Source: JANPIX01 sp031425195 (lineage in GTDB: Bacteria; Pseudomonadota; Alphaproteobacteria; Rhodobacterales; Rhodobacteraceae). From it: a DNA stretch of 64,000 nt. Below the pieces are notes generated by a model, which worked only from the letters and a program-made list of their open reading frames with translations, had not been told where the DNA came from and did not search any database. The stretch spans positions 1-64,000 of the forward strand of contig JANPIX010000009.1 in NCBI GenBank assembly GCA_031425195.1, read 5' to 3'. Positions 8,641 through 18,049 of this stretch are shown in pieces (position 1 is the stretch's first letter; the number at the start of each line of letters is the position of its first letter). Both the position numbers and the translations under genes were made by a program.

Positions 8641-9416
8641 GCGACACCTTCGGCATGGCTGACGTAATACCGACGCTGCCGTTCCGGCAGAAGCGCGGTA
8701 TCCATCACAAGGCACACGTCAATCGTATTGAACACCCGGTCAACATAGACGCCCTCTCCCACATAACCGCCCAGCCTCAGATACGCCTTGATCAGCGCGG
8801 GCATCGCCTGCATCGCCCTCAGACGGCCCTCGGCAGATAGATCAGTGAACGGCACAGTTACGCATCCCGGCTGTGCAACAGGCCGCAAATCGGGCGGCGC
8901 CAGATGTGCGTGCCGCAGATAGCCAAGCGCGTGCTGATGCACCCCGATGTCGGTGCCGTGAAAACTTGCTACACCAAACAGGATGTCGATCCGGCGCTCC
9001 AGCACATAGGCGGCCAATCCGGTCCAAAGTCGGTGCATCACGACCCCGCCCCTGTGATCGGGATGCACACAGGACCGCCCAAGCTCCAAAAGCCGCCGCC
9101 CTGTTGACCGCAGGGCCGACAGATCAAATTCGCTTTCAGAATAGAAATGGCTGACACCACCCTGCCCGATCCGTTCCCCGGGCAGCAGGCGATAGACACC
9201 GATCACCCCTTCGACTGGTGCATAGCGGTCGACAAGCAACAGATGGTCGCAGACGACATCGAAGGCATCCCGCTCCAGCCGATTTTCGTGATCGACAAGC
9301 GGCCCATCCCCGCCCAACTCCTCGACAAACACACGGTAGCGGAGGCGTTGCGCGGCACGCACATCGGCCTGGGTCCGGGCAAGGCGCACCTCAAACCTGT
9401 CATTGGCCAAAATCAT
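8637..9416 (-). CDS. olsB: L-ornithine N-alpha-acyltransferase (OlsB-like GNAT)
   Basis: A 259-residue acyl-ACP-dependent N-acyltransferase of the hemolysin-like/OlsB family, expected to make lyso-ornithine lipid from ornithine and 3-hydroxyacyl-ACP at the inner membrane. Typical segments are RYRVFVEELG near the start, CDHLLLVD, the central LELGRSCVHPDHRGG and the region around LFGVASFHGTD. The ATG at 9416 has GCAGGG upstream. The gene is followed by olsA with a 4-nt overlap, the order found in other alphaproteobacteria. Ornithine lipids are often raised under phosphate limitation, but I could not confirm a Pho box in the 150 nt upstream. Confidence 0.88.
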   Translation of the reverse strand: MILANDRFEVRLARTQADVRAAQRLRYRVFVEELGGDGPLVDHENRLERDAFDVVCDHLLLVDRYAPVEGVIGVYRLLPGERIGQGGVSHFYSESEFDLSALRSTGRRLLELGRSCVHPDHRGGVVMHRLWTGLAAYVLERRIDILFGVASFHGTDIGVHQHALGYLRHAHLAPPDLRPVAQPGCVTVPFTDLSAEGRLRAMQAMPALIKAYLRLGGYVGEGVYVDRVFNTIDVCLVMDTALLPERQRRYYVSHAEGVA

Positions 9417-9569
9417 CCCACAACCCTGCCGTCCTGCCACCCTGACCGTTACCTAGGTGCTGTCGTGCAGGCGCGCAACCTTTGCTGACTGGCGCACACC
9501 GGATGGATGTTCCACTACAAACAACGCAATCACAGATTGCATGTCGCAGGGCAGCACCCTATCAAAAGA

Positions 9570-9746
9570 TCACGGGGACGTCGTCACCCGATCAAGATCA
9601 ACTCTGGTGCCGTCAATCACCACCTTGCCGCGATGTTCAAAATTCACTGTGATGCGTGACCCGATCTTTGACTGCACCTGCCCGATGCCCCAGTCGGGCG
9701 CCTGCCGATTGCGCACAAGATCGCCCGGTTCCAGAAATTCGTTCAC
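9570..9746 (-). CDS. DUF3553 small protein
   Basis: A 58-residue protein of the DUF3553 family: FLEPGDLVRN, then DWGIGQVQS, then ITVNFEHRGKVVIDG. The first part of the frame available upstream (to 9923) overlaps chpT antisense and is not protein-like. The GTG at 9746 is chosen because AAGGG lies 6 to 7 nt upstream and the protein then begins MNEFLEPG, as in homologues. The fold suggests a small beta barrel related to CarD/Tudor-like domains, but the function is unknown. It is divergent from chpT, with only 27 nt between the two starts, so they share a promoter region. Confidence 0.85.
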   Translation of the reverse strand: MNEFLEPGDLVRNRQAPDWGIGQVQSKIGSRITVNFEHRGKVVIDGTRVDLDRVTTSP

Positions 9747-9773
9747 AGTCCAGCCCTTCACAAGGATCGTTTG

Positions 9774-10373
9774 ATGCCGCTTGAAACCGCTGACCTGACG
9801 GCACTGATCGGTTCCCGGATCTGCCATGACCTTATCAGCCCCGTCGGGGCCATCAGCAACGGTATGGAATTGTTGCAGCTTGAGGCTGGAAACACCACTC
9901 CGGAAATGACACTGATCACCCAAAGCGTCGCCAACGCTTCGGCGCGTATCCGGTTTTTCCGTATCGCTTTTGGCGAGGCTGCCCCGGGGCAGACAGTGTC
10001 ACAGACCGAAGTCCGGTCAATTCTGTCCGATCTGCAGGCGGGCGGGCGTCTGACGTTCGAGTGGAGCGGCACAAACGATCTGTCCCGCCAAACAGCGAAG
10101 CTCACCTTTCTGATGATCCTGTGCCTTGAATCCGCCCTGCCTTACGGCGGCACTGTCGCCTTTGACGGGGGTGACATGCAGGCACGCCTTGTCGGCAGAT
10201 CGCCGCGCGCACGGATCGACGAAGGCCTGTGGGAAATTCTTCGGGACGGCATGACCCCGCCCGGCATCACACCGTCTCAGGTGCATTTTGCCTTGCTTGC
10301 CGCCGAAATGGCACGGCAGGACCGCCGCGCCACCCTTTCCTTCCCCACGGGTGAAATCATCTTCGACTTCTGA
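9774..10373 (+). CDS. chpT: Histidine phosphotransferase ChpT
   Basis: A 199-residue ChpT, which passes phosphate from the hybrid kinase CckA to CtrA and CpdR in the alphaproteobacterial cell-cycle phosphorelay; in Rhodobacterales this controls motility and gene transfer agents. The phosphorylated histidine lies in SRICHDLISPVGAISNG, the family signature. The C-terminal half is the degenerate ATPase-like domain of PF10090. An AGGATC site lies upstream of ATG 9774; a TTG three bases earlier is less likely. cckA and ctrA are not in the window. Confidence 0.92.
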   Translation: MPLETADLTALIGSRICHDLISPVGAISNGMELLQLEAGNTTPEMTLITQSVANASARIRFFRIAFGEAAPGQTVSQTEVRSILSDLQAGGRLTFEWSGTNDLSRQTAKLTFLMILCLESALPYGGTVAFDGGDMQARLVGRSPRARIDEGLWEILRDGMTPPGITPSQVHFALLAAEMARQDRRATLSFPTGEIIFDF

Positions 10374-10384
10374 CCCGGGCGTAG

Positions 10385-12955
10385 TTACCCCAACATCCGC
10401 GACACCATTTCCGACAGATCCGCGCTCAGCCCCGGCGCGCGCTGGATGCGGAGAAGTTCACCCCGCATCAGGGCCTGACGATCCGCATCATACCGCCCCC
10501 AGGTTTCAAATGCCGTCGAAACGCGCGCCGCCGTTTGTGGATTAAGCGGGTCAAGCCGGATCAGCCAATCCGCAAGCAGCCGGTAAGACGCCCCGTCCGC
10601 CGCATGGAAACCTGCGTGATTGGCCGCCAGCGCCCCCAGCACCGCGCGGAACCGGTTCGGATTTTTCCAGTCAAAGGCTGCATGTTGGGTCAGCCGCAGC
10701 GCCGTCGCGGCTGTCTGGTCCGGCGCGGCATGGCTGACCTGCAGGCTGAACCATTTGTCCATGACCAGCCGGTCCCCCTTCCACCGTGCCTCGAACCGCG
10801 CCAGTTCGGCCTGACCCGCGCCAATATCCAGAAGGCACGACAAGGCCCCGCCTTCCTCGGTCATGTTGTCGGCCCGCGCAAAGGCGTCCCGTGCCGCCCG
10901 CCCGCCATCCAGCCTGCTTTGATACCCCAATGCCGCAAGCCGCAGGGCACGCCGCCCCGCCGCCCGCGCGCCCGGCGAATAGGGCCCCGGCTCTGCCAGA
11001 CTTTCAATCAAACCCGGCAAGGATGGCCCAAGACGCGCCGCCAAAGCGTCGCTCAGACGCCGGCGTGCATCAAATATCGCCGCGGGATCAGGGACGTGGC
11101 CTGCGGCATACAGGGTTTGCGCCATGTCATCCTCGCCGGGGCTGCGCAGCACCATCGCGCGAAACGCCGGATCAAGGCTTTCATCCATCACCACATGCGC
11201 CATCGCATCAAGCCAGTCCGGCCCCGCCACCGCCCCTTCGATGATCATGCGGGCCAACACGTCCTTGGCCAGACTGCGCCCCGCTTCCCATTTGTTGAAC
11301 GGGTCAGTGTCATGCGCCAGAAGAAACGCCCGGTCCTGCGCGTTGACGGCGTGATCAAGCACCACTGGTGCCGAAAACCCGCGCAGGATGGACAGCACGG
11401 GCCGCGTCGCGAGGCCCGGAAAATCGAAACTTTGCTGCGCCTCGGTCAATTCAAGAACGGTCGTCGGCAGCACCTCGACCCCGTTCGGATTAAGCAACCC
11501 GATGGCCACGGGGATGACTTTGGGCTGCTTGTCGGGCTGGCCCGGCGTGGGCGGATTGACCTGTTCCAGATGCAGCCGATAAGTGCCACCGGCCCCCGCC
11601 CCGACCCATTCTTCCGCCACCTTGATCTGCGGCGTCCCGGCCTGCGAATACCACCGTTTGAACTGTGCAAGATCACGCCCCGTCGCATCCTGAAACACCG
11701 CCAGCCAATCTTCGATGGTGGCTGCCTGCCCGTCATGCCTGTCAAAATACAGGTCGAGTGCCCGCGCATAAGCCTCATCGCCCACCAGTCGCTTGAGCAT
11801 GCCAATCACCTCGGCACCCTTTTCGTAGATCGTCGCCGTGTAGAAATTGTTGATCTCGACAAAGCTTTCGGGCCGCACCGGATGCGCCAGCGGCCCGCCA
11901 TCCTCGCGGAACTGCCGGGCCCGCAGGGTCAGCACATCGTCGATGCGCTGCACTGCGTGGCTTCGCATGTCGCCCGAAAACTGCTGATCGCGAAAAACGG
12001 TCAGCCCCTCTTTCAGACACAACTGGAACCAGTCGCGGCAGGTGATGCGGTTTCCCGTCCAATTATGGAAATATTCGTGCGCGATAATCGCCTCGATATT
12101 GGCAAAGTCGGCATCGGTCGCCGTTTCGGGGCTCGCCAACACGTAACGGGAATTGAAGATGTTCAACCCCTTGTTCTCCATGGCTCCCATGTTGAAATCA
12201 TCGACGGCCACAATGTTGAAAACATCAAGATCGTATTCGCGGCCATAGGTTTCCTCGTCCCACTTCATCGACCGGATCAGACTGTCCATCGCATAGGCAC
12301 AGCGGTCCTGATCGCCGGGCCGGACCCAGATGTTCAGATCCACCTGTCGCCCCGACATCGTCGTGAACCGGTCCGAATGGGCCACCAGATCGCCCGCGAC
12401 AAGCGCAAACAGATAGGCGGGTTTGGGCCACGGGTCTGTCCATTCTGCCCAGCCTGCGCCCTGCCCCGTGGGGTTGCCGTTCGACAACAGAACCGGCGCA
12501 TCGCTTTCAATGCGGACATGGAACCGTGCCATCACGTCCGGGCGGTCTGGATAATACGTGATCTTGCGAAACCCTTCCGCCTCGCACTGGGTGCAATACA
12601 TGCCATTCGACATGTAAAGCCCTTCCAGCGCCGTGTTCCCCTCCGGTGCTATCTCGACTTCGGTTTCAAGCACGAAGGCGCCCTCGGGCACGTCCGCCGC
12701 CGCAATTGTCATGCCCAGCGCATCGCACGTCGCAGGAACGGCCTGCCCTGTGACCAGAACTGACACCAGCGTCAGGTTTTCGCCATTCAAAAACAGATCG
12801 TGCCGCCCCGGACGCGCTGAATTGGGCCTCATCGACAACCGAGCTGACACGCGTGTCGCCTTGGATGCCAGACGAAACGTCAGATCGACCTGAGCGATTT
12901 CATAGGGATACGGCTGGTAATCGGACAAATGAATGGTGCGCGGCTGATCGGTCAT
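10385..12955 (-). CDS. pepN: Aminopeptidase N (M1 family, PepN)
   Basis: An 856-residue zinc aminopeptidase of the proteobacterial PepN type. The exopeptidase motif GAMEN occurs as MGAMENKGLN, and the zinc site HEYFH is followed after 18 residues by the third ligand in LKEGLTVF. The DUF3458 Ig-like domain and long C-terminal helical domain are present, so the gene looks full length. The ATG at 12955 has GGGAG 7 nt upstream. It acts in the cytoplasm on N-terminal residues of peptides. It converges with chpT, with 11 nt between stops. Confidence 0.95.
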   Translation of the reverse strand: MTDQPRTIHLSDYQPYPYEIAQVDLTFRLASKATRVSARLSMRPNSARPGRHDLFLNGENLTLVSVLVTGQAVPATCDALGMTIAAADVPEGAFVLETEVEIAPEGNTALEGLYMSNGMYCTQCEAEGFRKITYYPDRPDVMARFHVRIESDAPVLLSNGNPTGQGAGWAEWTDPWPKPAYLFALVAGDLVAHSDRFTTMSGRQVDLNIWVRPGDQDRCAYAMDSLIRSMKWDEETYGREYDLDVFNIVAVDDFNMGAMENKGLNIFNSRYVLASPETATDADFANIEAIIAHEYFHNWTGNRITCRDWFQLCLKEGLTVFRDQQFSGDMRSHAVQRIDDVLTLRARQFREDGGPLAHPVRPESFVEINNFYTATIYEKGAEVIGMLKRLVGDEAYARALDLYFDRHDGQAATIEDWLAVFQDATGRDLAQFKRWYSQAGTPQIKVAEEWVGAGAGGTYRLHLEQVNPPTPGQPDKQPKVIPVAIGLLNPNGVEVLPTTVLELTEAQQSFDFPGLATRPVLSILRGFSAPVVLDHAVNAQDRAFLLAHDTDPFNKWEAGRSLAKDVLARMIIEGAVAGPDWLDAMAHVVMDESLDPAFRAMVLRSPGEDDMAQTLYAAGHVPDPAAIFDARRRLSDALAARLGPSLPGLIESLAEPGPYSPGARAAGRRALRLAALGYQSRLDGGRAARDAFARADNMTEEGGALSCLLDIGAGQAELARFEARWKGDRLVMDKWFSLQVSHAAPDQTAATALRLTQHAAFDWKNPNRFRAVLGALAANHAGFHAADGASYRLLADWLIRLDPLNPQTAARVSTAFETWGRYDADRQALMRGELLRIQRAPGLSADLSEMVSRMLG

Positions 12956-13026
12956 GGCGTTCTCCCTTTTCCTGCAAGCTAGCCAAGGGCGGCGCAGGCG
13001 CAAGGCGTTTGGTGGCTGCCCCGCCG

Positions 13027-13953
13027 TCAGAAAAAATGCGGGTTCGACCAGGCACGCTTGCCCGCCGCATCGATCACCGTCACCCGGACCCAGCCCGAAT
13101 TGCGAAACCGCTCCAACGACAAAGATGCCCGCGTCATCGAATGACCATGCACCGCGCGCGCGGCTGTCCCCGCACCCTGCACGATCATGCTGGCACAGGC
13201 CGACATCTCCACTTCCACCGAAGTCTCCGTGATCCGCACATCATACAGTTGCGGGCCCTGCGTCGAATAGAAATGCCCGGCTTTCAGCGCGGAAAGCAGG
13301 GCTTCGGGCGCGTTCGCCTGCGCCTTGACCATGACCCAGCCGCCAAAATGGTCAGGTTCACTGAAATGCGCGTCATCCGTAGCGATCAGGGTCACCCTTC
13401 GCCCTTCCGTCAGCAAAAGATCAGCGATGCCAAAACCATCAGGCCGGTCACAGCCCATGGCGCACCCGTGGTTATACACCTCGACAGCATGGGCCGCCGT
13501 GATGCCACGCGAGTCGTTCAGCGTCAGACCAGACCACTGCGGATGCGCAATCGCCACAAACGCCCCCGCAGCCACGGCCCTCGACGCAAGTTCATTGGCC
13601 GTTTCCTGCCCCGGCTTGACCTGAAAATCCGGGCTGTCGGGCGGTGCGAAATCGGCAGGCAAGCCCACCGCCAACAGGTGCCACAACTCGCCATTGGCCA
13701 TCGCCCCCGAATGAAGTTCCGCGCCCAGAATGGTCGTGAACCCAAGCCCCCGAAACGGCAGCGTATCGACAATGGGGTAACCGAACTGCCCGATGAAATG
13801 ATCGGTCAGCGCCAGAAAATCATAACCTTCCGCCGCATACCGACGGCACACCTCGGCCGGGTCCAGAACGCCGTCCGACCGCGTCGAATGCGTATGAAGA
13901 TTGCCCCGCCAGAATGTTCCGGGTGCTGCGAAAGCGGGCAAGGTTACAATCAT
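13027..13953 (-). CDS. PHP-domain metal-dependent phosphoesterase
   Basis: A 308-residue PHP-superfamily protein. The metal motifs are visible near the N-terminus (LHTHST, then FLALTDH), with a histidine in AIAHPQW and a late ATDDAH aspartate/histidine pair. Members hydrolyse nucleotide or small phosphate esters. The final third (GHFYSTQGP onwards) resembles a beta-rich extension seen in PHP proteins of this size. AAAGGACG precedes the ATG at 13953. It stands between pepN and corA on the same strand. The substrate is unknown. Confidence 0.85.
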   Translation of the reverse strand: MIVTLPAFAAPGTFWRGNLHTHSTRSDGVLDPAEVCRRYAAEGYDFLALTDHFIGQFGYPIVDTLPFRGLGFTTILGAELHSGAMANGELWHLLAVGLPADFAPPDSPDFQVKPGQETANELASRAVAAGAFVAIAHPQWSGLTLNDSRGITAAHAVEVYNHGCAMGCDRPDGFGIADLLLTEGRRVTLIATDDAHFSEPDHFGGWVMVKAQANAPEALLSALKAGHFYSTQGPQLYDVRITETSVEVEMSACASMIVQGAGTAARAVHGHSMTRASLSLERFRNSGWVRVTVIDAAGKRAWSNPHFF

Positions 13954-13983
13954 TTTACGTCCTTTGGTACCAATACCAGCATG

Positions 13984-14946
13984 CTACAACCATTTCCTCC
14001 ACTTGAAATATAAGTAGGTGGTCAGCGCAGATGCGATCATCAGCACAATCGCAAAAGGATATCCCCATGGTTTTGCCAGTTCGGGCATATGAACAAAGTT
14101 CATGCCGTAAACGCTCGCAATCAGGGTTGGCGGCAAAAACAGCACCGCGACCACTGATACAATCCGAACCGTGATGTTTTGTGACAGGTTGATCATCCCC
14201 AGCGTCGCATCCGACGCAAGGCCTACGCGTTGCGACAGAAAGTCGGAATGCACTTCCAACGCTTGGATGTCGCGCGTCATGGCCTTGACCGCCGCCTTCA
14301 TCTTGTCGTTCCGGCCGCGATCCGTCACGCCCAGAAGAAAAAAACCAAGCGCACGCTCGATGGTCAGCAGTGACAGGCGAACCTTGCCCACCAAATCACC
14401 TTGCCGACCCACCTTTTCCAGCGCGGCCTGCAAAAGGGCGGGCGATTTCGGTTTGCCATTGGATTGGAACACCTCGCCGCTCACCTCATCAAGGGCGCGC
14501 CCCACCCCTTCCAGAAGGTCGGCCAGGCGCGCAATGATCTCATCGATCAACCCGACAAAGATCAGATCGGGCGTGGCACAGCCCATCGGCGACTTGTCGG
14601 CACGCTCGGGAAACGTCTCGAACGGGCGCGGCGCGTGGTGACGGACAGTGACCAGCCGATTGGCATTCAGCAGGAACGTCACCGGCCCGGACATCTGCAC
14701 CTTGGACACAGACAGGCCGGGCAAGACCACTGTCATGACATCGCCATCCGCCTCACGGTAAAGACGGCTTGAAATCTCGATCTCTTCCATGTCCTCAAGC
14801 GTGGGCACCGTCACGCCAAAAGCCTCTACCGCCGCTGTCTGCGCTGGCATCGGTTGGTACAGGTCAATCCACACCGCATCGCCCAGCGGCTCGTCCGGCC
14901 CCATCGCGCGCAATCTCGAACCGTCTCGGCGATAGGCGAACAGCAT
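13984..14946 (-). CDS. CorA-family magnesium/divalent cation transporter
   Basis: A 320-residue CorA homologue, a pentameric inner-membrane Mg/Co/Ni channel. The signature YGMNF occurs at the end of the first of two C-terminal membrane helices, followed by the short periplasmic loop with MPEL and the second helix ending in basic residues (YFKWRKWL). The long N-terminal alpha/beta cytosolic domain is present. The ATG at 14946 has AAGG upstream and gives the usual length; an upstream frame to 15039 adds a basic extension and overlaps the start region of the divergent flavin reductase frame. Confidence 0.93.
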   Translation of the reverse strand: MLFAYRRDGSRLRAMGPDEPLGDAVWIDLYQPMPAQTAAVEAFGVTVPTLEDMEEIEISSRLYREADGDVMTVVLPGLSVSKVQMSGPVTFLLNANRLVTVRHHAPRPFETFPERADKSPMGCATPDLIFVGLIDEIIARLADLLEGVGRALDEVSGEVFQSNGKPKSPALLQAALEKVGRQGDLVGKVRLSLLTIERALGFFLLGVTDRGRNDKMKAAVKAMTRDIQALEVHSDFLSQRVGLASDATLGMINLSQNITVRIVSVVAVLFLPPTLIASVYGMNFVHMPELAKPWGYPFAIVLMIASALTTYLYFKWRKWL

Positions 14947-15098
14947 TGGCGTTTCCTTGTGATGCCTGACCAGACTTGCCAATTTTGCGTCCAAAGGTCG
15001 AGAGGTCACTTTACGCTTGAACCTGCGCCCGGTTGCCATATCTGCACGGCATCAAACGGCCCGGGCAATGCCCAAACTCAACAAAGGCAGTCAAAGCA

Positions 15099-15602
15099 AT
15101 GATCCAGGCCCCGCCTGCCACCGCTGGCAGCGATTTCGACCCTGCCCGCCTGCGCCATGCCTTCGGTCAATTTGCAACGGGCGTCACCGTCATCACCACC
15201 ATGACGGAAAGTGGCCCCGTCGGGATCACAGCCAACAGCTTTACATCCGTTTCACTCGATCCGCCGCTCGTCCTTTGGTCGCCTGCGCGGGCGTCGTCAC
15301 GCTTTGCTGCCTTTGCCGCCGCCCGAAATTTTTCCATTCACGTCCTGGCCGAGCATCAGGCCGATCTGAGCGCGCGGTTCACGCGCGGCGGGGCCGGTTT
15401 CGACGGGCTGGCCTTCGGGCGCTCGACCGAAGGGTCACCGCTTTTGCCCGGCGCGCTGGCGCGGTTCGACTGCACCTTGCACAGCACCCACGATGGCGGC
15501 GACCACCTCATCATTCTCGGCCGCGTGTTGCGGCTCGACACAGCGCCGGGCCGCCCGTTGGTGTTCGCCCAAGGCGCCTATGTCGGGCTGGCCGAACGCT
15601 GA
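15099..15602 (+). CDS. Flavin reductase family protein (FMN-binding split barrel)
   Basis: A 167-residue flavin reductase-like protein (DIM6/NTAB type), which reduces FMN or FAD with NAD(P)H, often for a partner monooxygenase. Family segments are FGQFATGVTVITT, ITANSFTSVSLDPPL, the helix with SRFAAFAAARNFSIHVL and the C-terminal GGDHLIILGRV. The ATG at 15099 begins directly before the domain; an AAAGG lies a little further upstream than usual. No monooxygenase is adjacent. It converges with the SDR gene, with a single base between the two stops. Confidence 0.87.
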   Translation: MIQAPPATAGSDFDPARLRHAFGQFATGVTVITTMTESGPVGITANSFTSVSLDPPLVLWSPARASSRFAAFAAARNFSIHVLAEHQADLSARFTRGGAGFDGLAFGRSTEGSPLLPGALARFDCTLHSTHDGGDHLIILGRVLRLDTAPGRPLVFAQGAYVGLAER

Positions 15603-15603
15603 C

Positions 15604-16341
15604 CTATCCGCGCCCGATAAAGGGCATGTTGGTGGCCATGATCGTCATGAACTGGATGTTGGTTTCCAAGGGCAGGTCCGCCATATGAATGACGGCGTCC
15701 GCCACCTGTCGCACGTCCATCAACGGCTCCACACGGATTGCCCCATCGGCCTGCGGAACGCCCGTCGCCATCGCGGCCGCCATATCCGTCGCCGCGTTCC
15801 CGATGTCGATCTGCCCACAGGCAATGTGATAGGGCCGCCCGTCCAGTGACAGGCTGCGCGTCAACCCGGTGACCGCGTGTTTCGACATTGTATAGGGGGC
15901 CGAACCAAAGCGCGGCACATGCGCCGAGATAGACCCGTTGTTGATGATGCGCCCGCCTTGCGGGGTTTGCCGCCGCATCCGTGCAAAGGCCGCGCGGGCG
16001 CACAAAAACATGCCGGTGATGTTCACATTTGACAGGGCAAGCCAGTCTGCCACTGAAATCTCGTCAATCGGCGCGCCTTTCAGACCCATGCCTGCGTTGT
16101 TGAACAACACATCGATATGACCCCACGCATCAACCGCACGCTCAAAAGCCTGTTCCACCCCGTCCGCATCCGTCACATCGCAGGGCAGGATCAGCGCGCT
16201 CGCATGCCCCTGTGCCGTTTCGGCCAGCGCATCCTCGCGGCGGCCCATCAAGCCCACCTGCCAGCCTTTTGTCAGAAACGCCCGTGCCGTGGCGCGGCCA
16301 ATCCCCGTTCCGGCACCTGTAATCAGGATCGTCCTATTCAT
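15604..16341 (-). CDS. Short-chain dehydrogenase/reductase (classical SDR)
   Basis: A 245-residue NAD(P)-dependent oxidoreductase. It has the cofactor motif TGAGTGIG near the N-terminus, NNAG, the catalytic serine in NGSIS and the intact Tyr-x-x-x-Lys as YTMSK. The substrate is unknown. The ATG at 16341 follows GAGGG at a good distance; an in-frame GTG two codons earlier is less likely. It is divergent from the RTX protein gene, with about 230 nt between the starts. Confidence 0.88.
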   Translation of the reverse strand: MNRTILITGAGTGIGRATARAFLTKGWQVGLMGRREDALAETAQGHASALILPCDVTDADGVEQAFERAVDAWGHIDVLFNNAGMGLKGAPIDEISVADWLALSNVNITGMFLCARAAFARMRRQTPQGGRIINNGSISAHVPRFGSAPYTMSKHAVTGLTRSLSLDGRPYHIACGQIDIGNAATDMAAAMATGVPQADGAIRVEPLMDVRQVADAVIHMADLPLETNIQFMTIMATNMPFIGRG

Positions 16342-16568
16342 CGCCACCCTCGCATGCCGGCATTGTCATCACTTGCCCTCATTTCCTGCACTGTTCGTGG
16401 GGCGGGGCGGCAGTGTCAAGCAATGCCATTTTTTGACCATTCCAACGCGCCTAAACCAAATGTCTATGACGGGGTATCGTCACCGCACGCCCTTAAACCT
16501 TGGGTCTATTGACCCGGTCCCGCGCGCCCGCAGGATGACCCGCAACATCAGACCAAAAGGGCAGACAG

Positions 16569-17978
16569 ATGACTGATATCGCAGGCGACACCTCTACCAC
16601 CGCCACCATCACGACCACAGGCACAACCGCGTCGGCGCTTGAAACCAACCTTGATCAGGATTGGTTTCGCATCGACCTCGCGGCAGGGCTGACCTATGAT
16701 TTCGCCCTGTTCGGCGATGGCAGTGCCACATCGCTTGACACCGGAACAATCAGGATCCGCGACAGTTTCGGCAACATCCTCAGTTCCGTCGGCAAGAACG
16801 GCGTGGTCGACATCACGGCCACCACCACCGGCACTTACTTCATTTCCGTCGAAGATCTGCAGGGCGACAACGCCGCCGAGGGCAACTACATCATCCGGTC
16901 GCGCATGGATGATCTGATCGTGAACAACATCACCACGACATCGTCGATCACCGCAACCGGCCTGACCGAAGGCGTGCTTGGGCAGGAAGGTGATTCCGAC
17001 TGGTATCGCGTGACCCTCACCGAAGGCTTCAGTTACAGCTTTGCGCTTTCTGGAACAGGCGGCACCGACAGCCTTGATGACGGGCGCATCCGGATTCTCG
17101 ATGCCAGCGGCGTCTCGCTTGGCAGCGCCACGTCGGCGGCGCTTGCCTACAGCGCACTGGCCAGCGGAACGTATTATATCGAGGTGGTCGATGCAGGAAT
17201 AGGTGACGACGCCGCCGAGGGGCGCTTTCGCGTCGATACCCGGTTTGGCGATACGGTTGTCCGAAATACCAACACCAACATCACCCTTGCCGAAGGGGGC
17301 CGTCTGACCAATGCGATCGACGCCTTGGGCGACAGCGACTGGTTCCGCTTTAACGCGCGGGACGGGTTCACTTATACCTTCTCGCTGACAGGCACCGGCG
17401 GCGCGGCAGCGCTTGACGATAAACGCCTGACGGTGCGCGATGCAGACGGTGATGTCATCGCCACCTCAAGCGTCGATGGCACCGTCCGCGTGACCGTCCG
17501 CGCCGATTCGACCGGCCCCTTATTCATCGACGTGCAGGGCGCAGGCAGCGATCAGGGACGGTATCAGATATCCGCCGTCTCAAACGTGCCGACCCTGACC
17601 GGCACGGCCAACGCCGACTATCTGGCAGGGGGCAGCAATGCGACGCGGATCAGCGGCCTTGCAGGCGGCGACCAGCTTTTCGGCAACGGCGGTCGTGACA
17701 GGCTTGATGGCGGGTCCGGGAACGACAGCCTGACCGGCGGGGCAGATCGCGACACATTCGTCTTCTCCCGCGGTGACGACCGCGACCGCATCCTTGATTT
17801 CAGGAACAACATCGACGTGATCCGCCTTGAGGATCTTGGCATCGGATCGGTGCGCGCCGCACTCGCCAAGGCGGATCAGGTTGGCCGCAATGTGGTCTTC
17901 GATTTCGGACAGGGCGACGTTCTGACTGTCCTTGGCGTCACCAAAGCGCAACTGTCCGACGACTTGATCTTCGGCTGA
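16569..17978 (+). CDS. RTX-type secreted protein with repeated PPC-like beta domains
   Basis: A 469-residue acidic protein with no N-terminal signal peptide. About four repeats of roughly 100 residues each carry the pattern D-x-D-W-[FY]-R, then LTYDFALFG / FSYSFALSG / FTYTFSLTG, then a strand such as IRIRDS. This is the pre-peptidase C-terminal (PPC) type of beta domain. The C-terminal part (about 345-400) holds glycine/aspartate nonapeptide repeats (GGDQLFGNGG, GRDRLDGG, GNDSLTGG) that bind calcium, then a terminal segment as in type I secretion substrates. No catalytic domain is visible, so an adhesive or surface role is likely. AAGGG precedes the ATG. No type I secretion genes are adjacent. 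Confidence 0.85.
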   Translation: MTDIAGDTSTTATITTTGTTASALETNLDQDWFRIDLAAGLTYDFALFGDGSATSLDTGTIRIRDSFGNILSSVGKNGVVDITATTTGTYFISVEDLQGDNAAEGNYIIRSRMDDLIVNNITTTSSITATGLTEGVLGQEGDSDWYRVTLTEGFSYSFALSGTGGTDSLDDGRIRILDASGVSLGSATSAALAYSALASGTYYIEVVDAGIGDDAAEGRFRVDTRFGDTVVRNTNTNITLAEGGRLTNAIDALGDSDWFRFNARDGFTYTFSLTGTGGAAALDDKRLTVRDADGDVIATSSVDGTVRVTVRADSTGPLFIDVQGAGSDQGRYQISAVSNVPTLTGTANADYLAGGSNATRISGLAGGDQLFGNGGRDRLDGGSGNDSLTGGADRDTFVFSRGDDRDRILDFRNNIDVIRLEDLGIGSVRAALAKADQVGRNVVFDFGQGDVLTVLGVTKAQLSDDLIFG

Positions 17979-17988
17979 CCCCAACGCC

Positions 17989-18011
17989 CCCGGCCTGCCC
18001 AGCAGGCCGGG
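17989..18011 (+). terminator. Hairpin downstream of the RTX gene
   Basis: A perfect 9-bp stem (CCCGGCCTG / CAGGCCGGG) with a 5-base loop begins 10 nt after the RTX gene stop. No T-run follows on the plus strand, so it may act as a weak terminator or as an mRNA end protector. It also lies just beyond the 3' end of the tRNA-Thr gene on the other strand. Confidence 0.55.
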
Positions 18012-18049
18012 ACGCCAATAAAGGCACCAGACCGAAATGAGTGAATTTT

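Noticed and set aside
10535..12763. 742-codon plus-strand frame
   Set aside because: It lies wholly antisense to pepN, whose catalytic motifs are intact.
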